DNA of 64,000 bases from the NCBI RefSeq assembly GCF_002423035.1, contig NZ_DIUM01000070.1:40847-104846 (forward strand), in the 5' to 3' direction. Position numbers and translations under genes: made by a program. The stretch is from Thiocapsa sp. UBA6158. Its GTDB lineage: Bacteria > Pseudomonadota > Gammaproteobacteria > Chromatiales > Chromatiaceae. The notes below the pieces were generated by a model. It did not search any database and had not been told where the DNA came from. It worked only from the letters and a program-made list of their open reading frames with translations. Below are positions 27,503 to 37,107 of this stretch, in pieces (within the stretch, counting starts at the first letter, position 1; every line of letters starts with the position of its first letter).

Positions 27503-29590
27503 TTAGGTGCTCGGCGCTACCCGTTCCACCTCGCACAGCAACGACTTGAACGGCGGAAACCCGCTGATCGGATCCAGGTGACGGTCGTCGGTCAGCTCGT
27601 TGATGTTGGCGTCGTTCCGGCCGTGGGTGCAGTGCACGACGCCCGGCTTGATCCGGTCGGTCACCTTGGCGAGGAAGCGCACCGCCCCGCGCGGTGAGCT
27701 GACCATGACGTGATCCCCGTTCTCGATGCCGCGCGGCGCCGCGTCGTCCGGATGGATCTCGGCCAAGGGGTGGGGGATCGCGCGGCGCATCCGCTCGATG
27801 GTGTTGTGCTGTGAATGGGTATCGAACTTGGTGCGTGCCCCGCTGGTCAGGACCAGCGGGTAATCGACCGCCAGCGCGGGTGTGGAGATCGGGCTCTCGG
27901 CCGGCTCGCGATAGATCGGCAGTCCGTCGTGACCGGCCTCGCGCAGCTCGATCGAGTCGAACTCGACCTTGCCGGACCGCGTGCGGAAACCGCGCAGCCG
28001 ATAAAGCCGATCCGCGTCCATGAAGCCGTTCTCGACCAGATCCTCGATCGCCTCGGCATAGACGACCACGCCGTCCGGGTTGTCGTAGACCTCCCGGCGG
28101 ATCTCTTCCGGGATGCCCTCGGCCGCCTCGGCCCAGGAGGCCGCCAGATCGCCGTTCCAGAATTGGTCGGCCATGCCGAGACGCACGCCGAGCTGCAGGA
28201 AGATCTCGCCGTCGGGCCGGGCCTCGCCCTTGGGCGCGACGATCGGCCGGCGATAGCGTAGCTCGCCCTGATAGGCGCAGCCGGGATAGGCGATCAGTGC
28301 GGGACGCTCCAGACTGGTCGCCGCGGGGAGCACGAAGTCCGCCATGCGCGTGGCCGGGTTGTGGAAGAAGTCGGTCGCGACGAAGAAGTCGAGCGCGCCG
28401 AGCGCGCGCTCCATCCGCTTGGAGTTGGGCCACATGGCGGTGTTGATGCCCATCGCCAGCAGGGCGCGGATGCGCTGCGGGCGCCCGTCCAGGATGCAGT
28501 CGGGCAACAGCATGCTCTGGGCCGCCGGCCAATAGCGGGTCCAGACCGGATAGACCTCGTCGCCGACGCGCGGCGGCAAATGGGTGCGGCAGTAGTCGAA
28601 CAGCTCGATCGGCTTCGGCGCAGCCTTGTCGTTGAAGAAACGGTTGCCGCCCTCGCGATCCAGGTTGCCGGTCACCGCCGAGAGCAGGATGACCGCCCGA
28701 TGGTTCTGGAAGCCGTTGCTGTGCTGGACCGTCGCGGTCGGCGAGAGCGTGATCTGGGCCGGCGGGGTGGTCGCGAACAGCTCCGCGGCGGTACGCAGAT
28801 CCTGCTCCGCGATCCCGCAGATCTCGGCAACACGCGCGGGCGTGAAGTCGCGGACATAGTCACGGAAGCCCTCGACGCCGTTGCCCCATTCGTCCAGAAA
28901 GGCTTGGTCCTGCCAGCCGTTCTCGAAGATCAGATGATGGAAGCCCAAGGCGAGCGCACCGTCGGTGCCGGGGCGGATCGCCAGGTGGATATCGGCCTCC
29001 TCGGCGAGCGGCGTGCGGCGCGGGTCGACCACGATGAGGGTCTTGCCCGGCCGGCGCAGCACGAGCGGGTGCGTATCGAAGGGCGGGATCGAGCCGCGCG
29101 GGTTGGTCGACCAGATCAGATGACAGCGGGTCTTGGGCGAGACGACCGTGGACGTGGTCTTGATCTTGTAGCCGAAGGTCACCTTCTCGGCCACCATGGT
29201 CGCGGAGAAGCAGCAACCGCTCTCGGTCAGGTAGTTCGGCGAGCCGAAGGCATGTGCCAGACGCTGCAGCTGAGGGCGCGCCTCTTTGGTGTAGCCGGCG
29301 AAAAAGCCCACGGCCGGTGCACCGTGCTCGGCCTTCGCGGCGCTCAGGCGCTCGGCGATGGTGTCGAGCGCCTCGTCCCAAGAGACGCGCTCGAACTCGC
29401 CGCTCCCGCGCGGCCCGATGCGCTTGAGCGGATAGAGGATGCGCTCGGGATGGTTGCGCCGATCCAGCTGTACATAGCAGCGAGGACAATCGGGGCCTTG
29501 GACGCGGATCGGCTCGCCGTCGTCGTCGAGCTCGACCTGAATCCCGCAGTTGGCATCACACTCGTAACAGGTACTGGTTTTCCACGACAT
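27503..29590 (-). CDS. Molybdopterin oxidoreductase of the DMSO reductase/acetylene hydratase type
   Basis: The 695-residue protein has no Tat or Sec signal and is probably cytoplasmic. The N-terminal 4Fe-4S cluster motif uses Cys8, Cys11, Cys15 and Cys35 or Cys38 (CYECDANC). The likely Mo or W ligand is Cys126 or Cys127 in ESGCCFSA, a Cys type as in nitrate reductase NapA or acetylene hydratase. PLKRIGPRGSGEFERVSWDEAL and VDPRRTPLAEEADIHL are typical of bis-MGD enzymes, and the C-terminal beta-barrel domain is complete. No electron-transfer subunit is adjacent, so it may work alone or with a soluble donor. The substrate is unknown. Confidence 0.85.
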   Translation of the reverse strand: MSWKTSTCYECDANCGIQVELDDDGEPIRVQGPDCPRCYVQLDRRNHPERILYPLKRIGPRGSGEFERVSWDEALDTIAERLSAAKAEHGAPAVGFFAGYTKEARPQLQRLAHAFGSPNYLTESGCCFSATMVAEKVTFGYKIKTTSTVVSPKTRCHLIWSTNPRGSIPPFDTHPLVLRRPGKTLIVVDPRRTPLAEEADIHLAIRPGTDGALALGFHHLIFENGWQDQAFLDEWGNGVEGFRDYVRDFTPARVAEICGIAEQDLRTAAELFATTPPAQITLSPTATVQHSNGFQNHRAVILLSAVTGNLDREGGNRFFNDKAAPKPIELFDYCRTHLPPRVGDEVYPVWTRYWPAAQSMLLPDCILDGRPQRIRALLAMGINTAMWPNSKRMERALGALDFFVATDFFHNPATRMADFVLPAATSLERPALIAYPGCAYQGELRYRRPIVAPKGEARPDGEIFLQLGVRLGMADQFWNGDLAASWAEAAEGIPEEIRREVYDNPDGVVVYAEAIEDLVENGFMDADRLYRLRGFRTRSGKVEFDSIELREAGHDGLPIYREPAESPISTPALAVDYPLVLTSGARTKFDTHSQHNTIERMRRAIPHPLAEIHPDDAAPRGIENGDHVMVSSPRGAVRFLAKVTDRIKPGVVHCTHGRNDANINELTDDRHLDPISGFPPFKSLLCEVERVAPST

Positions 29591-29688
29591 ACGACGGTGA
29601 TCCTGAAGCTCCTTTTAGCGATGCACTGGAATTCGAGCCAATAGGCACGAATTCAAGCGGCTCATGCATGACCCGGCAGGAGTGAGCG

Positions 29689-30438
29689 ATGCTGCGATTC
29701 GAAGGGATCTTCAAGGAGTATGGCGGGACACCGGCGCTGGCGGGTGTCGACCTCGAGGTGTCGGAGGCGCAGACCACCGTCCTGATCGGCCCGAGCGGTT
29801 GCGGAAAATCCACGCTGCTGCGCCTCGCCGCCGGCCTGATCCGGCCCGACCTCGGCCAAGTCTGGTTCGAGGGCGCCCGGCTGGCGGGCAACCTGCGCCC
29901 TGCCCGTCTGCGCATGGGTTACATGATCCAGGACGGCGGACTGTTTCCCCATCTGAGCGTACGCGACAATGTCACCCTGATGGCACGCCGGCTGGACTGG
30001 CCGCGCGAGCGTCGCGAGCAGCGTCTCGCCGCGCTTGCGGACCTGGTGCAACTCCCGACTGCGATGCTGGCGCGCTATCCGATCGAACTCTCCGGCGGAC
30101 AGCGCCAGCGCGTCGCACTGATGCGCGCGCTCATGCTCGACCCGGATCTGCTGCTGCTCGACGAGCCGCTCGGGGCGCTGGACCCCATGATCCGCTTCGA
30201 GCTGCAACGCGAGCTCAAGGCGATCTTCGCCCGACTCGGCAAGACGGTGCTGATGGTGACACATGACTTAGCCGAGGCGGTCTTTTTCGGGCATCGGATC
30301 GTCCTGCTGCGTGCCGGTCGGATCGTCCAGCAGGCCGAGCCGCGGGTGCTCCTGGACAGCCCCGCCGAGCCCTTTGTCGCACAGTTCGTGGCGGCGCAAC
30401 GCGAGCCGCAGCGGGTTTTGTCGGGAGCGGGAGGGTGA
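29689..30438 (+). CDS. Osmoprotectant ABC transporter ATP-binding protein
   Basis: The 249-residue ATPase has Walker A GPSGCGKST, the Q-loop MIQDGGLFP, the signature LSGGQRQRVALMRA, Walker B LLLLDEPLGALDP and the switch His in MVTHD. The QDGGLFPHLSV form and the operon with a glycine-betaine type permease point to the OpuC/YehX group. The downstream gene overlaps it by GTGA, so both are made together. The C-terminal tail lacks CBS domains, unlike ProV. Confidence 0.9.
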   Translation: MLRFEGIFKEYGGTPALAGVDLEVSEAQTTVLIGPSGCGKSTLLRLAAGLIRPDLGQVWFEGARLAGNLRPARLRMGYMIQDGGLFPHLSVRDNVTLMARRLDWPRERREQRLAALADLVQLPTAMLARYPIELSGGQRQRVALMRALMLDPDLLLLDEPLGALDPMIRFELQRELKAIFARLGKTVLMVTHDLAEAVFFGHRIVLLRAGRIVQQAEPRVLLDSPAEPFVAQFVAAQREPQRVLSGAGG

Positions 30439-32051
30439 GGCGCGGCATCTTACGAAGGGCCTCCAGCCGCCGGGCTCCAGCCACCGGGCTTGCGCTTGTG
30501 ACGCTCGTTGCCTTGCTGCTCGCGCTCGGACTCGTCGCTTGGTCGGCCGAGTCGTCTGCCGAAGAATCCACACCCCGCCCCGTCACTATCGGGTCGAAGA
30601 AGTTCACCGAGTCGGTCATCCTCGGCGAGACGCTGCGCCTGCTCGCACTCGACGCCGGCCACCCGGCGCGTCATCGCGCCGAGCTGGGCGGGACGCGCAT
30701 CCTCTGGGGTGCGCTGCTGAGCGGCGAGATCGACATCTATCCGGAATACAGCGGCACGCTGGTTCGAGAGATCCTCTCCGGCGAGGACGTGTCCTCGCCG
30801 GAGAGGATGGAAGCGACACTGGCGGCCCGCGGAGTGCGATCCTCGGCGTCCTTGGGCTTCGAGAACACCTACGCAATCGCAGTCCCCGAGCCCTTGGCGG
30901 AGCAGCTCGGCCTGCAACGCATCTCCGATCTGCGTGAGCATCCGGATCTGCGGCTCGGCTTCAGCAGCGAATTCCTGGAGCGCGCCGACGGTTGGCCGGG
31001 GCTACGCCAGCGCTACCGACTCCCCCAGACCCGCGTGCAGGGTCTGGATCACGACCTGGTCTATCGCGGGGTCGACGCCGGGCATCTCGACGTGACGGTG
31101 GTCTACACCACGGATGCCGAGATCGCGCGCTACGGGCTGCGAATGCTCGACGACGATCTGGGCTATTTCGAGGACTACCAAGCAATCCTGCTCTATCGCG
31201 CGGAGCTGGCCGAGGAGGCGCCGGCCGCCGTCGCTGCCTTTCGCCGTCTCGAAGGCGCGATCGACGAATCCACCATGGCGGGCATGAACGGGGCGGTGAA
31301 GCTCGAGGGCGATTCCGAGCAGACGGTTGCCGCTCGCCTCTTGTCGGAAGGACTCGGGCTCGAGGTTACGCTCTCCGGTCAAGGCTTTTGGAGCCAACTC
31401 GGCCAGCGCACGCTGGAGCATCTGGGTTTGGTCGGGGTCTCGCTCGGTGCGGCCATCCTCTTCGCCGTACCGCTCGGCGTGCTGGCTGCACAAAACGCTC
31501 GGCTCGGTCATCTGATCCTCGGCATCACCGGGGTGATCCAGACCATCCCCTCGCTCGCACTCTTCGTCTTCCTCATCCCTTGGCTCGGGATCGGCTGGCT
31601 GCCGACGGTGGTCGCGCTCTTTCTCTACAGCCTGTTGCCGATCGTACGCAACACCCACGCCGGTCTGATGGACATCCCGGTGCCGATCCGCGAATCGGCC
31701 GACGTCCTCGGGCTGACCTGCTGGGCACGCCTGCGCCTGATCGAGCTGCCGCTCGCCGCCAACACCATCCTGGCCGGGATCAAGACCTCGGCCGTGCTCA
31801 ATGTCGGCACCGCCACCGTCGCGGCACTCATCGGCGCCGGCGGTTACGGACAGCCAATCCTCACCGGGATTCGCCTTGACGACACCGCACTCATCATGCA
31901 GGGTGCCGTCCCGGCTGCACTGCTCGCGCTCGGACTCCAAGGGCTTTTCGAGTTTGCCGAACGCTGGGTGGTGCCACGCGGGCTGCGCTTGAAACCGACG
32001 GACGGGGTCAGGGCCGAGGCGGATCCCGATCACGAAAGACCCGGGCCTTGA
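30435..32051 (+). CDS. Osmoprotectant ABC transporter: fused binding protein and permease
   Basis: The 538-residue protein starts with GTG 30435, overlapping the ATPase stop. It has an N-terminal membrane anchor (~18-37) and then an OpuAC/QAT-type substrate-binding domain (~48-310; TIGSKKFTESVILGE, GEIDIYPEYSGT, VVYTTDAEI). A ProW-type permease follows (~330-515; five segments, with the conserved IRESADVLGLTCWARLRLIELPLA coupling loop). It imports a quaternary ammonium compound such as glycine betaine or choline. The binding domain precedes the permease, whereas many known fusions have it after the permease. Confidence 0.9.
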   Translation: MRRGILRRASSRRAPATGLALVTLVALLLALGLVAWSAESSAEESTPRPVTIGSKKFTESVILGETLRLLALDAGHPARHRAELGGTRILWGALLSGEIDIYPEYSGTLVREILSGEDVSSPERMEATLAARGVRSSASLGFENTYAIAVPEPLAEQLGLQRISDLREHPDLRLGFSSEFLERADGWPGLRQRYRLPQTRVQGLDHDLVYRGVDAGHLDVTVVYTTDAEIARYGLRMLDDDLGYFEDYQAILLYRAELAEEAPAAVAAFRRLEGAIDESTMAGMNGAVKLEGDSEQTVAARLLSEGLGLEVTLSGQGFWSQLGQRTLEHLGLVGVSLGAAILFAVPLGVLAAQNARLGHLILGITGVIQTIPSLALFVFLIPWLGIGWLPTVVALFLYSLLPIVRNTHAGLMDIPVPIRESADVLGLTCWARLRLIELPLAANTILAGIKTSAVLNVGTATVAALIGAGGYGQPILTGIRLDDTALIMQGAVPAALLALGLQGLFEFAERWVVPRGLRLKPTDGVRAEADPDHERPGP

Positions 32052-32151
32052 GCGTGCCGAGTCTCCTTGCCGCGGCTCGGGCCGGCGACTAACCTTCGAA
32101 TCGACAACGGCTCGAGCACCCCATGCGATCTCACCGAGAGCGACCACAGCC

Positions 32152-32787
32152 ATGATGCCCGCCCACCATCCTTCGGCCGTCTGCGATACCGACCATGTCG
32201 ATCAGCGTGTCTTTCTGCGCGACGTCGGGTGGGACGACTATGAGGCCATCCTCTCCGCCCGCGGGGACGACGGCGGAGTCCGCATTACCTATTTCAACGG
32301 CGAGCTGGAGCTGATGACACCTTCGGTCGATCACGAATCACTCAAGAAGCGGCTTGCCCGTCTGCTCGAGACCTATGCAGAGGTTAGGAACATCGAGCTC
32401 GAAGGCTACGGCTCCTGGACCCTGAAGGAAAAGGCCAAGCGGCTCGGTGCCGAGGCCGACGAGTGTTATCTGGTGGGCCCGGTCCGTCGGACGCCGAAGG
32501 TCCCGGATATCGCGATCGAGGTGATCTGGACCAGCGGCGGTGTGGACAAACTCGCGGTCTATCGCGGACTCGGAGTCCCCGAGGTCTGGTTCTGGGAGGA
32601 CGGCACGTTGCGCTTCTTCGTCCTGCAGGACGAGACCTATCTCGCCGCGACGCGCAGTCGCGCACTGCCTGAGCTCGATCCCGCGCTCATCGTGCGCTGC
32701 ATGGGTGAGCCGACCCAGACACGCGCGATCCGGGCGTTGCGCACCGCGCTGCTCGGTACCCCGGCGGCGCCGGATTCCGGCCAATGA
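32152..32787 (+). CDS. Uma2-family putative endonuclease (DUF820)
   Basis: The 211-residue protein has the PD-(D/E)xK-like fold of Uma2 proteins: RITYFNGELELMTPS with a following His, then VPDIAIEVIWTSGGVDKLAVYRGLGVPEVWFW, which carries the Asp, Glu and Lys of the active site. Members are abundant in cyanobacteria and in some proteobacteria, often next to mobile DNA; their target is unknown. ATG 32152 and 32155 are both possible starts. The next gene overlaps by ATGA. Confidence 0.85.
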   Translation: MMPAHHPSAVCDTDHVDQRVFLRDVGWDDYEAILSARGDDGGVRITYFNGELELMTPSVDHESLKKRLARLLETYAEVRNIELEGYGSWTLKEKAKRLGAEADECYLVGPVRRTPKVPDIAIEVIWTSGGVDKLAVYRGLGVPEVWFWEDGTLRFFVLQDETYLAATRSRALPELDPALIVRCMGEPTQTRAIRALRTALLGTPAAPDSGQ

Positions 32788-33218
32788 GCCGATTCCAGAC
32801 CCCCGACGAGGTCGAAGCCGCCTTCTACGGCGCCTTCCAGACACTCGACATCGCCCTGATGGGAGCGGTCTGGGCGGAGCAACCAAGCCCGGTCTGCGTC
32901 CACCCCGGCGGCGATCTCCTGCAGGGTCGCAGCGAGGTCCTGAACAGTTGGCGCGAGGTCCTGACCGGGGCCGAGCGCCCCGACCTGCAGTACCGCGTCA
33001 TCCAACGCACGGCGGCCGACGGGCTTGCCGTGCATCTGGTCGAGGAGCTGATCCGCCCGAGCCGCTCGCGCGAAGAGCCCAACCGAATCCTGGCGATGAA
33101 TGTCTACCGTCAAACGGGCGAGGGCTGGCGGCTGACGGCCCATCACGCCTCCCTGCCGCTCATGCGCAGGCGACCCGAGACAACGCCGTCCGAGGCTCCG
33201 AAGGCGCGGATGCATTGA
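32784..33218 (+). CDS. SnoaL/NTF2-like protein
   Basis: The 144-residue soluble protein has a cone-shaped NTF2-like fold: TPDEVEAAFYGAFQTLDIALMGAVWAE at the start, the VCVHPGG strand and the C-terminal ILAMNVYRQTGEGWRLTAHHAS. This matches the SnoaL-like group of unknown reaction found widely in proteobacteria. It is coupled to the Uma2 gene through an ATGA overlap. Confidence 0.8.
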   Translation: MSRFQTPDEVEAAFYGAFQTLDIALMGAVWAEQPSPVCVHPGGDLLQGRSEVLNSWREVLTGAERPDLQYRVIQRTAADGLAVHLVEELIRPSRSREEPNRILAMNVYRQTGEGWRLTAHHASLPLMRRRPETTPSEAPKARMH

Positions 33219-33283
33219 AACTAAACCGCGCCCCTCGTGGTATGTGGTGTTTTTGGATGGGATCGGCCCCGGCGGACTCGACT

Positions 33284-33964
33284 TTACTCAAGCTGACTTC
33301 GCCCGGAGACCCACGGCCAAACGATGACACCCAAATAGAGCACAACGGCAAGCGGCATGACCGGCCAGGTCGGAACGCTCAGCACCCAAAGCGTCGCCCC
33401 GCTGATCAAGCACCAGGCGAGCGGGATGATCGACAGCAGCCAGCGCAGCGGATGACGGATCATCAGAAGCAGACCCAGTGTTGCAAGAGCCGTCGGATCC
33501 GGTGCGCTGCCGAAGACCTCCAGACCATACCAGGGGCGGCCTGAAAGGAGCCCGAGCAGGGGTTGCAGCGCCAGGGCGAAGAGAAGGATCCAGAGCCCCG
33601 GACCGTGATTCCGATCCGTAGCCTCCGGCGAGCCCAAGATCGGACCCCACCCGAGCACGACCGCCATGAGGACGCCCTGCAACACGAAGCCCATCCCGAA
33701 ATAGATCCCCGGCCAGCTCAAGGGCGCGTACCAGTGGATCTGAAAGACCCAGCCGACCCAGATCCAGCAGGCCGCGGTCAGAAGAAACGGTGCCCGGAGC
33801 ACCCATCCGTCTGCCCGCCGTGCCGTGAACAAGGCCGTGAGCCCCATCGCCAGCCCGATGATCGGCGCCGGCCAGACCCCGATGTTGTAGCGCTCGAACA
33901 GCCTGAAATAGGTCTCGCGCGAAAACGGAATCAGGTCGACGAGGGAATAGCTCAAGAGGTCCAT
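33284..33964 (-). CDS. DUF6064-type multi-pass membrane protein
   Basis: The 226-residue protein has about seven hydrophobic segments and the N-terminal PFSRETYFRLFERYN motif, which I associate with DUF6064 membrane proteins. FQIHWYAPLSWPGIYFGMGFVLQG is another conserved-looking stretch. Its function is unknown. Its ATG 33964 overlaps the stop of the aldo/keto reductase gene (ATGA), which suggests a joint role at the membrane. Confidence 0.75.
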   Translation of the reverse strand: MDLLSYSLVDLIPFSRETYFRLFERYNIGVWPAPIIGLAMGLTALFTARRADGWVLRAPFLLTAACWIWVGWVFQIHWYAPLSWPGIYFGMGFVLQGVLMAVVLGWGPILGSPEATDRNHGPGLWILLFALALQPLLGLLSGRPWYGLEVFGSAPDPTALATLGLLLMIRHPLRWLLSIIPLAWCLISGATLWVLSVPTWPVMPLAVVLYLGVIVWPWVSGRSQLE

Positions 33965-34896
33965 CAGAGTGCGGCGACATCGGCGGCCATCCGACGGCGC
34001 AGCGCCGCATCCGGCATGTCGCCGCGCGCGGCCGCCATGTTCTGCTCCATATGGTCCACGCGGCTGGTCGCCGGGATGGCACAGGTCACGGCCGGGTGCG
34101 AGACGATGAACTTCAGCAGGACCTGCGACCAGTCGGTGCAGTCGATCTCGCGCGCCCACCCCGGCAAGGGATGACGCTTGACACGATCGATCAGCGAACC
34201 GCCTTGGAAGGGCCGATTGGCGATCACCGCGATCCCCCGCTCCGCGGCCAGCGGAAGCAGGCGGGCCTCGACGTCGCGATCGGCGATGTTGTAGGTCAAC
34301 TGCACGAAATCAATCGGCTGCGTCTCCAGAATCTGCGCAAGCTCGGCATGACGGCGCCCGTGCGAGGTGGTGACGCCGATAGTGCGCACCGTCCCGTCGG
34401 CCTTCATCGCCGAGAGGGTCTGCAGATGGCCCTGCCAGTTCAGCAGGTTATGGACCTGCAGCAAATCCAGACGCTGCAGGCCCCAGAGGCGCTCGGAGGT
34501 GGCGATCTGCTCGAGCCCCTCTGCGGTCGAGGAGGTCCAGACCTTGGTCGCCGAGAATAGACCCTCGGGGCGATCGAGCCGCGCCAAGCAACTGCCGACG
34601 ACCGCCTCGGCCGTGCCGTACATGGGCGAGGAGTCGATCATGCCGCCGCCTGCCGCGAAGAAGGCACGCAGGACATCGGTGCGCGCATCGCGCGCCACCG
34701 GGTCACCGCCGACGTTGAAGCTAATCCAGGTTCCCATGCCGACGACGGGCAAGGGCTCGCCGGTCGAGGGGATGGGCTTGGTGATGGGCTGCCCGTCCGC
34801 CGCCCACGCCTTGTCCGGCTGCACCAGAAAGGACAAAGGCGCAACCGCGAGGGCCGCAAGGAAGGCGCGCCGACTCGATACGCAAGATCGATCCAT
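33964..34896 (-). CDS. Tat-exported aldo/keto reductase
   Basis: The 310-residue protein starts with a twin-arginine signal (SSRRAFLAALAVAPLSFLV, cleavage near AWA), so it should fold with NADP(H) in the cytoplasm and act in the periplasm. The aldo/keto reductase tetrad is visible: Asp and Tyr in MIDSSPMYGTAE, Lys in FSATKVW and His in LLQVHNLLNW. ATG 34896 has GGAGG at six-base spacing; ATG 34902 sits directly on that GGAGG and is rejected. The substrate is unknown. Confidence 0.88.
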   Translation of the reverse strand: MDRSCVSSRRAFLAALAVAPLSFLVQPDKAWAADGQPITKPIPSTGEPLPVVGMGTWISFNVGGDPVARDARTDVLRAFFAAGGGMIDSSPMYGTAEAVVGSCLARLDRPEGLFSATKVWTSSTAEGLEQIATSERLWGLQRLDLLQVHNLLNWQGHLQTLSAMKADGTVRTIGVTTSHGRRHAELAQILETQPIDFVQLTYNIADRDVEARLLPLAAERGIAVIANRPFQGGSLIDRVKRHPLPGWAREIDCTDWSQVLLKFIVSHPAVTCAIPATSRVDHMEQNMAAARGDMPDAALRRRMAADVAAL

Positions 34897-35150
34897 AGAC
34901 ATCCTCCAGGTACTGTCCGCCGAGCGGACTCGAGCATTCCGCAGTTTGACCATGATCGTGGGGATGGTTGCACAGAGGACATCGATGAGGGTGCCGGTAT
35001 CGGGGCGCGCACGTACACTACCCGCCAGGCTAGACCAGTGCGTTGACAAGGCGGACACTCACGGAGCGAGGCGCGATCGCATCCCCTCCAAAGAGCAAAA
35101 CCCTTTCCGGTCCTTTATGCCCTTCATGGTTCGCATTAAAAGGCATCGGT

Positions 35151-36148
35151 ATGACCAAAACCGAACTGCTCGAATTGATCGAGAACGGCGAGAGTTCCGG
35201 CGTGGAGCTCAAGCGCGTCGACGTGCGCCCGAAGCAGCTCGCCAAGGAGAGCGTGGCGCTGGCCAACTTTCAGGCGGCGTGATCCTCCTCGGTGTGGAAG
35301 ACGACGGGGCCATCACCGGCATCCGGCGTGAGCATCTCGAGGAGTGGGTGATGGATACGGTCTTCGGGCGTTAGGTGCATCCGACGATCCTGCCGTTCTT
35401 CGAGACGGTGCAGACGGACGCCAGTCGCCGGGTGGCCGTGATCTCGCTCACGCAGGGCACGGCCAAGCCCTACGTGGTGCGCGATAAGGGCCGGGATGAG
35501 ATTGACGTGCGCGCCCGGAGCACGTCGCGCAAGGCATCGCGCGAGCAGCAGGCGGGGCTCTTTGCACTCGGGGCATGCTCCACGCGGAGCTGCTGCCGGT
35601 GTCCGGAACGGCGCTTCAGGATCTCGACCTGGATCGACTGCACGACTGTCCCGGGTGCTCAATGACCCGGAGATGCCCCCGCTGATCCGGCCGCCTGGAC
35701 GAAACGCCTCACGGGCCTGGGCTTCATGACGGAGCGAGCGGGCGGCGAGGCGGTGTGCACCATCGCCGGTACCCTGCTTTTCGGGCGTCGGCCCCGCTGG
35801 GCGCTGCGTCAGACCGGGGTGCGCTGAGATCCGCAGCCCGGGCGCTCTGCAGAACCCCATGACCGTGGAGAAGATGCTGGCCGGACAGCGCTCGCCCGCA
35901 ACCCCCTGATCGTCGACGTGCTGCGTGACTACGGCTATGTCGATGCACGCGGCATGGGGGTACGATGCAAGATCGTCCCGCTATTGCGGCAACACAGCGG
36001 AGTGGATCCGGAGTTCGAGGCGACCGAGGACTATCTCCTGGTGCGGTTCTGGCGGGATGTCGAGGCCCGAGCGAGGGCATCCGGGCGACGGCCGACGGAA
36101 TCCATGCCGATCCGGTCCAGAACCGCGGGCCCGTTCCTGCGGACCTGA
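35151..36148 (+). pseudogene. AlbA_2-type ATPase/transcriptional regulator, frameshifted
   Basis: The broken gene starts at ATG 35151 (MTKTELLELIENGESSGVEL), typical of the AlbA_2 (old AAA_4) putative DNA-binding domain. Reading must change frame near 35270 to continue as VILLGVEDDGAITGIRREHLEEWV, passes an in-frame stop at 35372 and shifts again several times. The C-terminal winged segment appears at ~35918 as RDYGYVDARGMGVRCKIVPL. It is a clear relic of a ~450-residue RecG-related regulator. Confidence 0.8.
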
Positions 36149-36168
36149 CGGCGATCCCGATCTAGCCT

Positions 36169-36689
36169 TTATGAGGCGATGCCTGTGCTGTCGAGCAGAC
36201 CCGACGTCCCGGCCGTCCCGAGATTCAAGGCATAACGGCTATGCTTGCGCTGCCCGGTGCGCACGAGCGCGCCCTTGGCGACCAGGTTCTGGAGGTCGCG
36301 GGTCGCGGTAGCGCGCGACGTACGGGCGATGGCGATATCGCTTTCGGCGCTCAAGCCCCCGACGAAGCCCTCGGGCCCCGCCCGGAACACCCGGGCGAGC
36401 CCCTTATCCCGGCGTGCGTTCATCTGATCCCGAAGCCGGTCGTAGAGCTTGGCTTTGCCGATCAGAGCGATGACCCGCGCGCGTGTAATCCAGCGCATCC
36501 AGGACGGCATGGGAGAAATAGCCCAGCCAATCGTCGATGCGATTGACCTTGTTCGCCCGCTCCAGTGCGGCGTAATACGCCTTTTTGTACCGCTCGACCC
36601 GACCGTTGCCGTCCTCGAACGGGTGAATCGGGGCGAAATAGAGGTGGGCAATACCCGCACGTGTCAGGGTCGGCAGCGAGCGCTTGCCG
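36169..36689 (-). pseudogene. Fic-family protein, 5'-truncated and frameshifted
   Basis: The motif HPFEDGNGR of Fic AMP-transferases is encoded at 36599-36625 on the minus strand, preceded by LTRAGIAHLYFAPI. The C-terminal winged-helix part (AKLYDRLRDQMNARRDKGLARVF to HSRYALNL) lies in a different frame, so a frameshift falls near 36490. The N-terminal half is replaced by IS110-like sequence at about 36690. It is non-functional as read. Confidence 0.78.
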
Positions 36690-36863
36690 GTCGGGGCGCT
36701 TGCTGATGCCGAGCAGGCGCTCGCGCCCGCCGGTGGCGTGCTGTCGCGGCACCAAGCCGAGCCAGGCGGCCAGCGCGCGCCCGTTGCCGAACAGCGTCGG
36801 ATCCTCTCCCACCGCCGCCGACAAGGCCGTCGCGCACTGCGCGACGATGCCCCGGATCGTCAT
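36690..36863 (-). mobile_element. IS110/IS116/IS902-family transposase fragment
   Basis: About 58 codons match the C-terminal transposase_20 region of IS110-type transposases (NGRALAAWLGLVPRQH, TGGRERLLGISKRPDR). The fragment is fused to the Fic remnant, and neither IS end nor the RuvC-like DEDD domain is visible. It is a decayed insertion that probably caused the Fic truncation. Confidence 0.75.
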
Positions 36864-36981
36864 CAGGCGCTGTGCTGCTCCGTGACCTCGGTTGACGATG
36901 TTCGATCACATCGCTCATGGTGCCCGCTCAGGGCTCGTTGGGGGAGCGGGGCGGACCATCCCAATACCCTACCGGCCGAGC

Positions 36982-37107
36982 TTATGAATAACGCCGGACG
37001 ATGCTGTCGCCCTCGCGGCGCATCAAAACCCCGTCGGCATCGATCTCGAGGTCACGGGGCAACCGCACGGCCTGATTTCTCCCGTTGCGGAAGAACCGGG
37101 CAGTCCC
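36982..37107 (-). pseudogene. VapB-type antitoxin remnant
   Basis: The stretch TARFFRNGRNQAVRLPRDLE is the AbrB/MazE-like DNA-binding domain of VapB antitoxins. About 40 residues remain, with no proper start codon at the usual Met, and the frame ends at 36982. No VapC toxin gene follows; the IS110/Fic remnants occupy that place. It is an orphaned antitoxin fragment. Confidence 0.65.
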
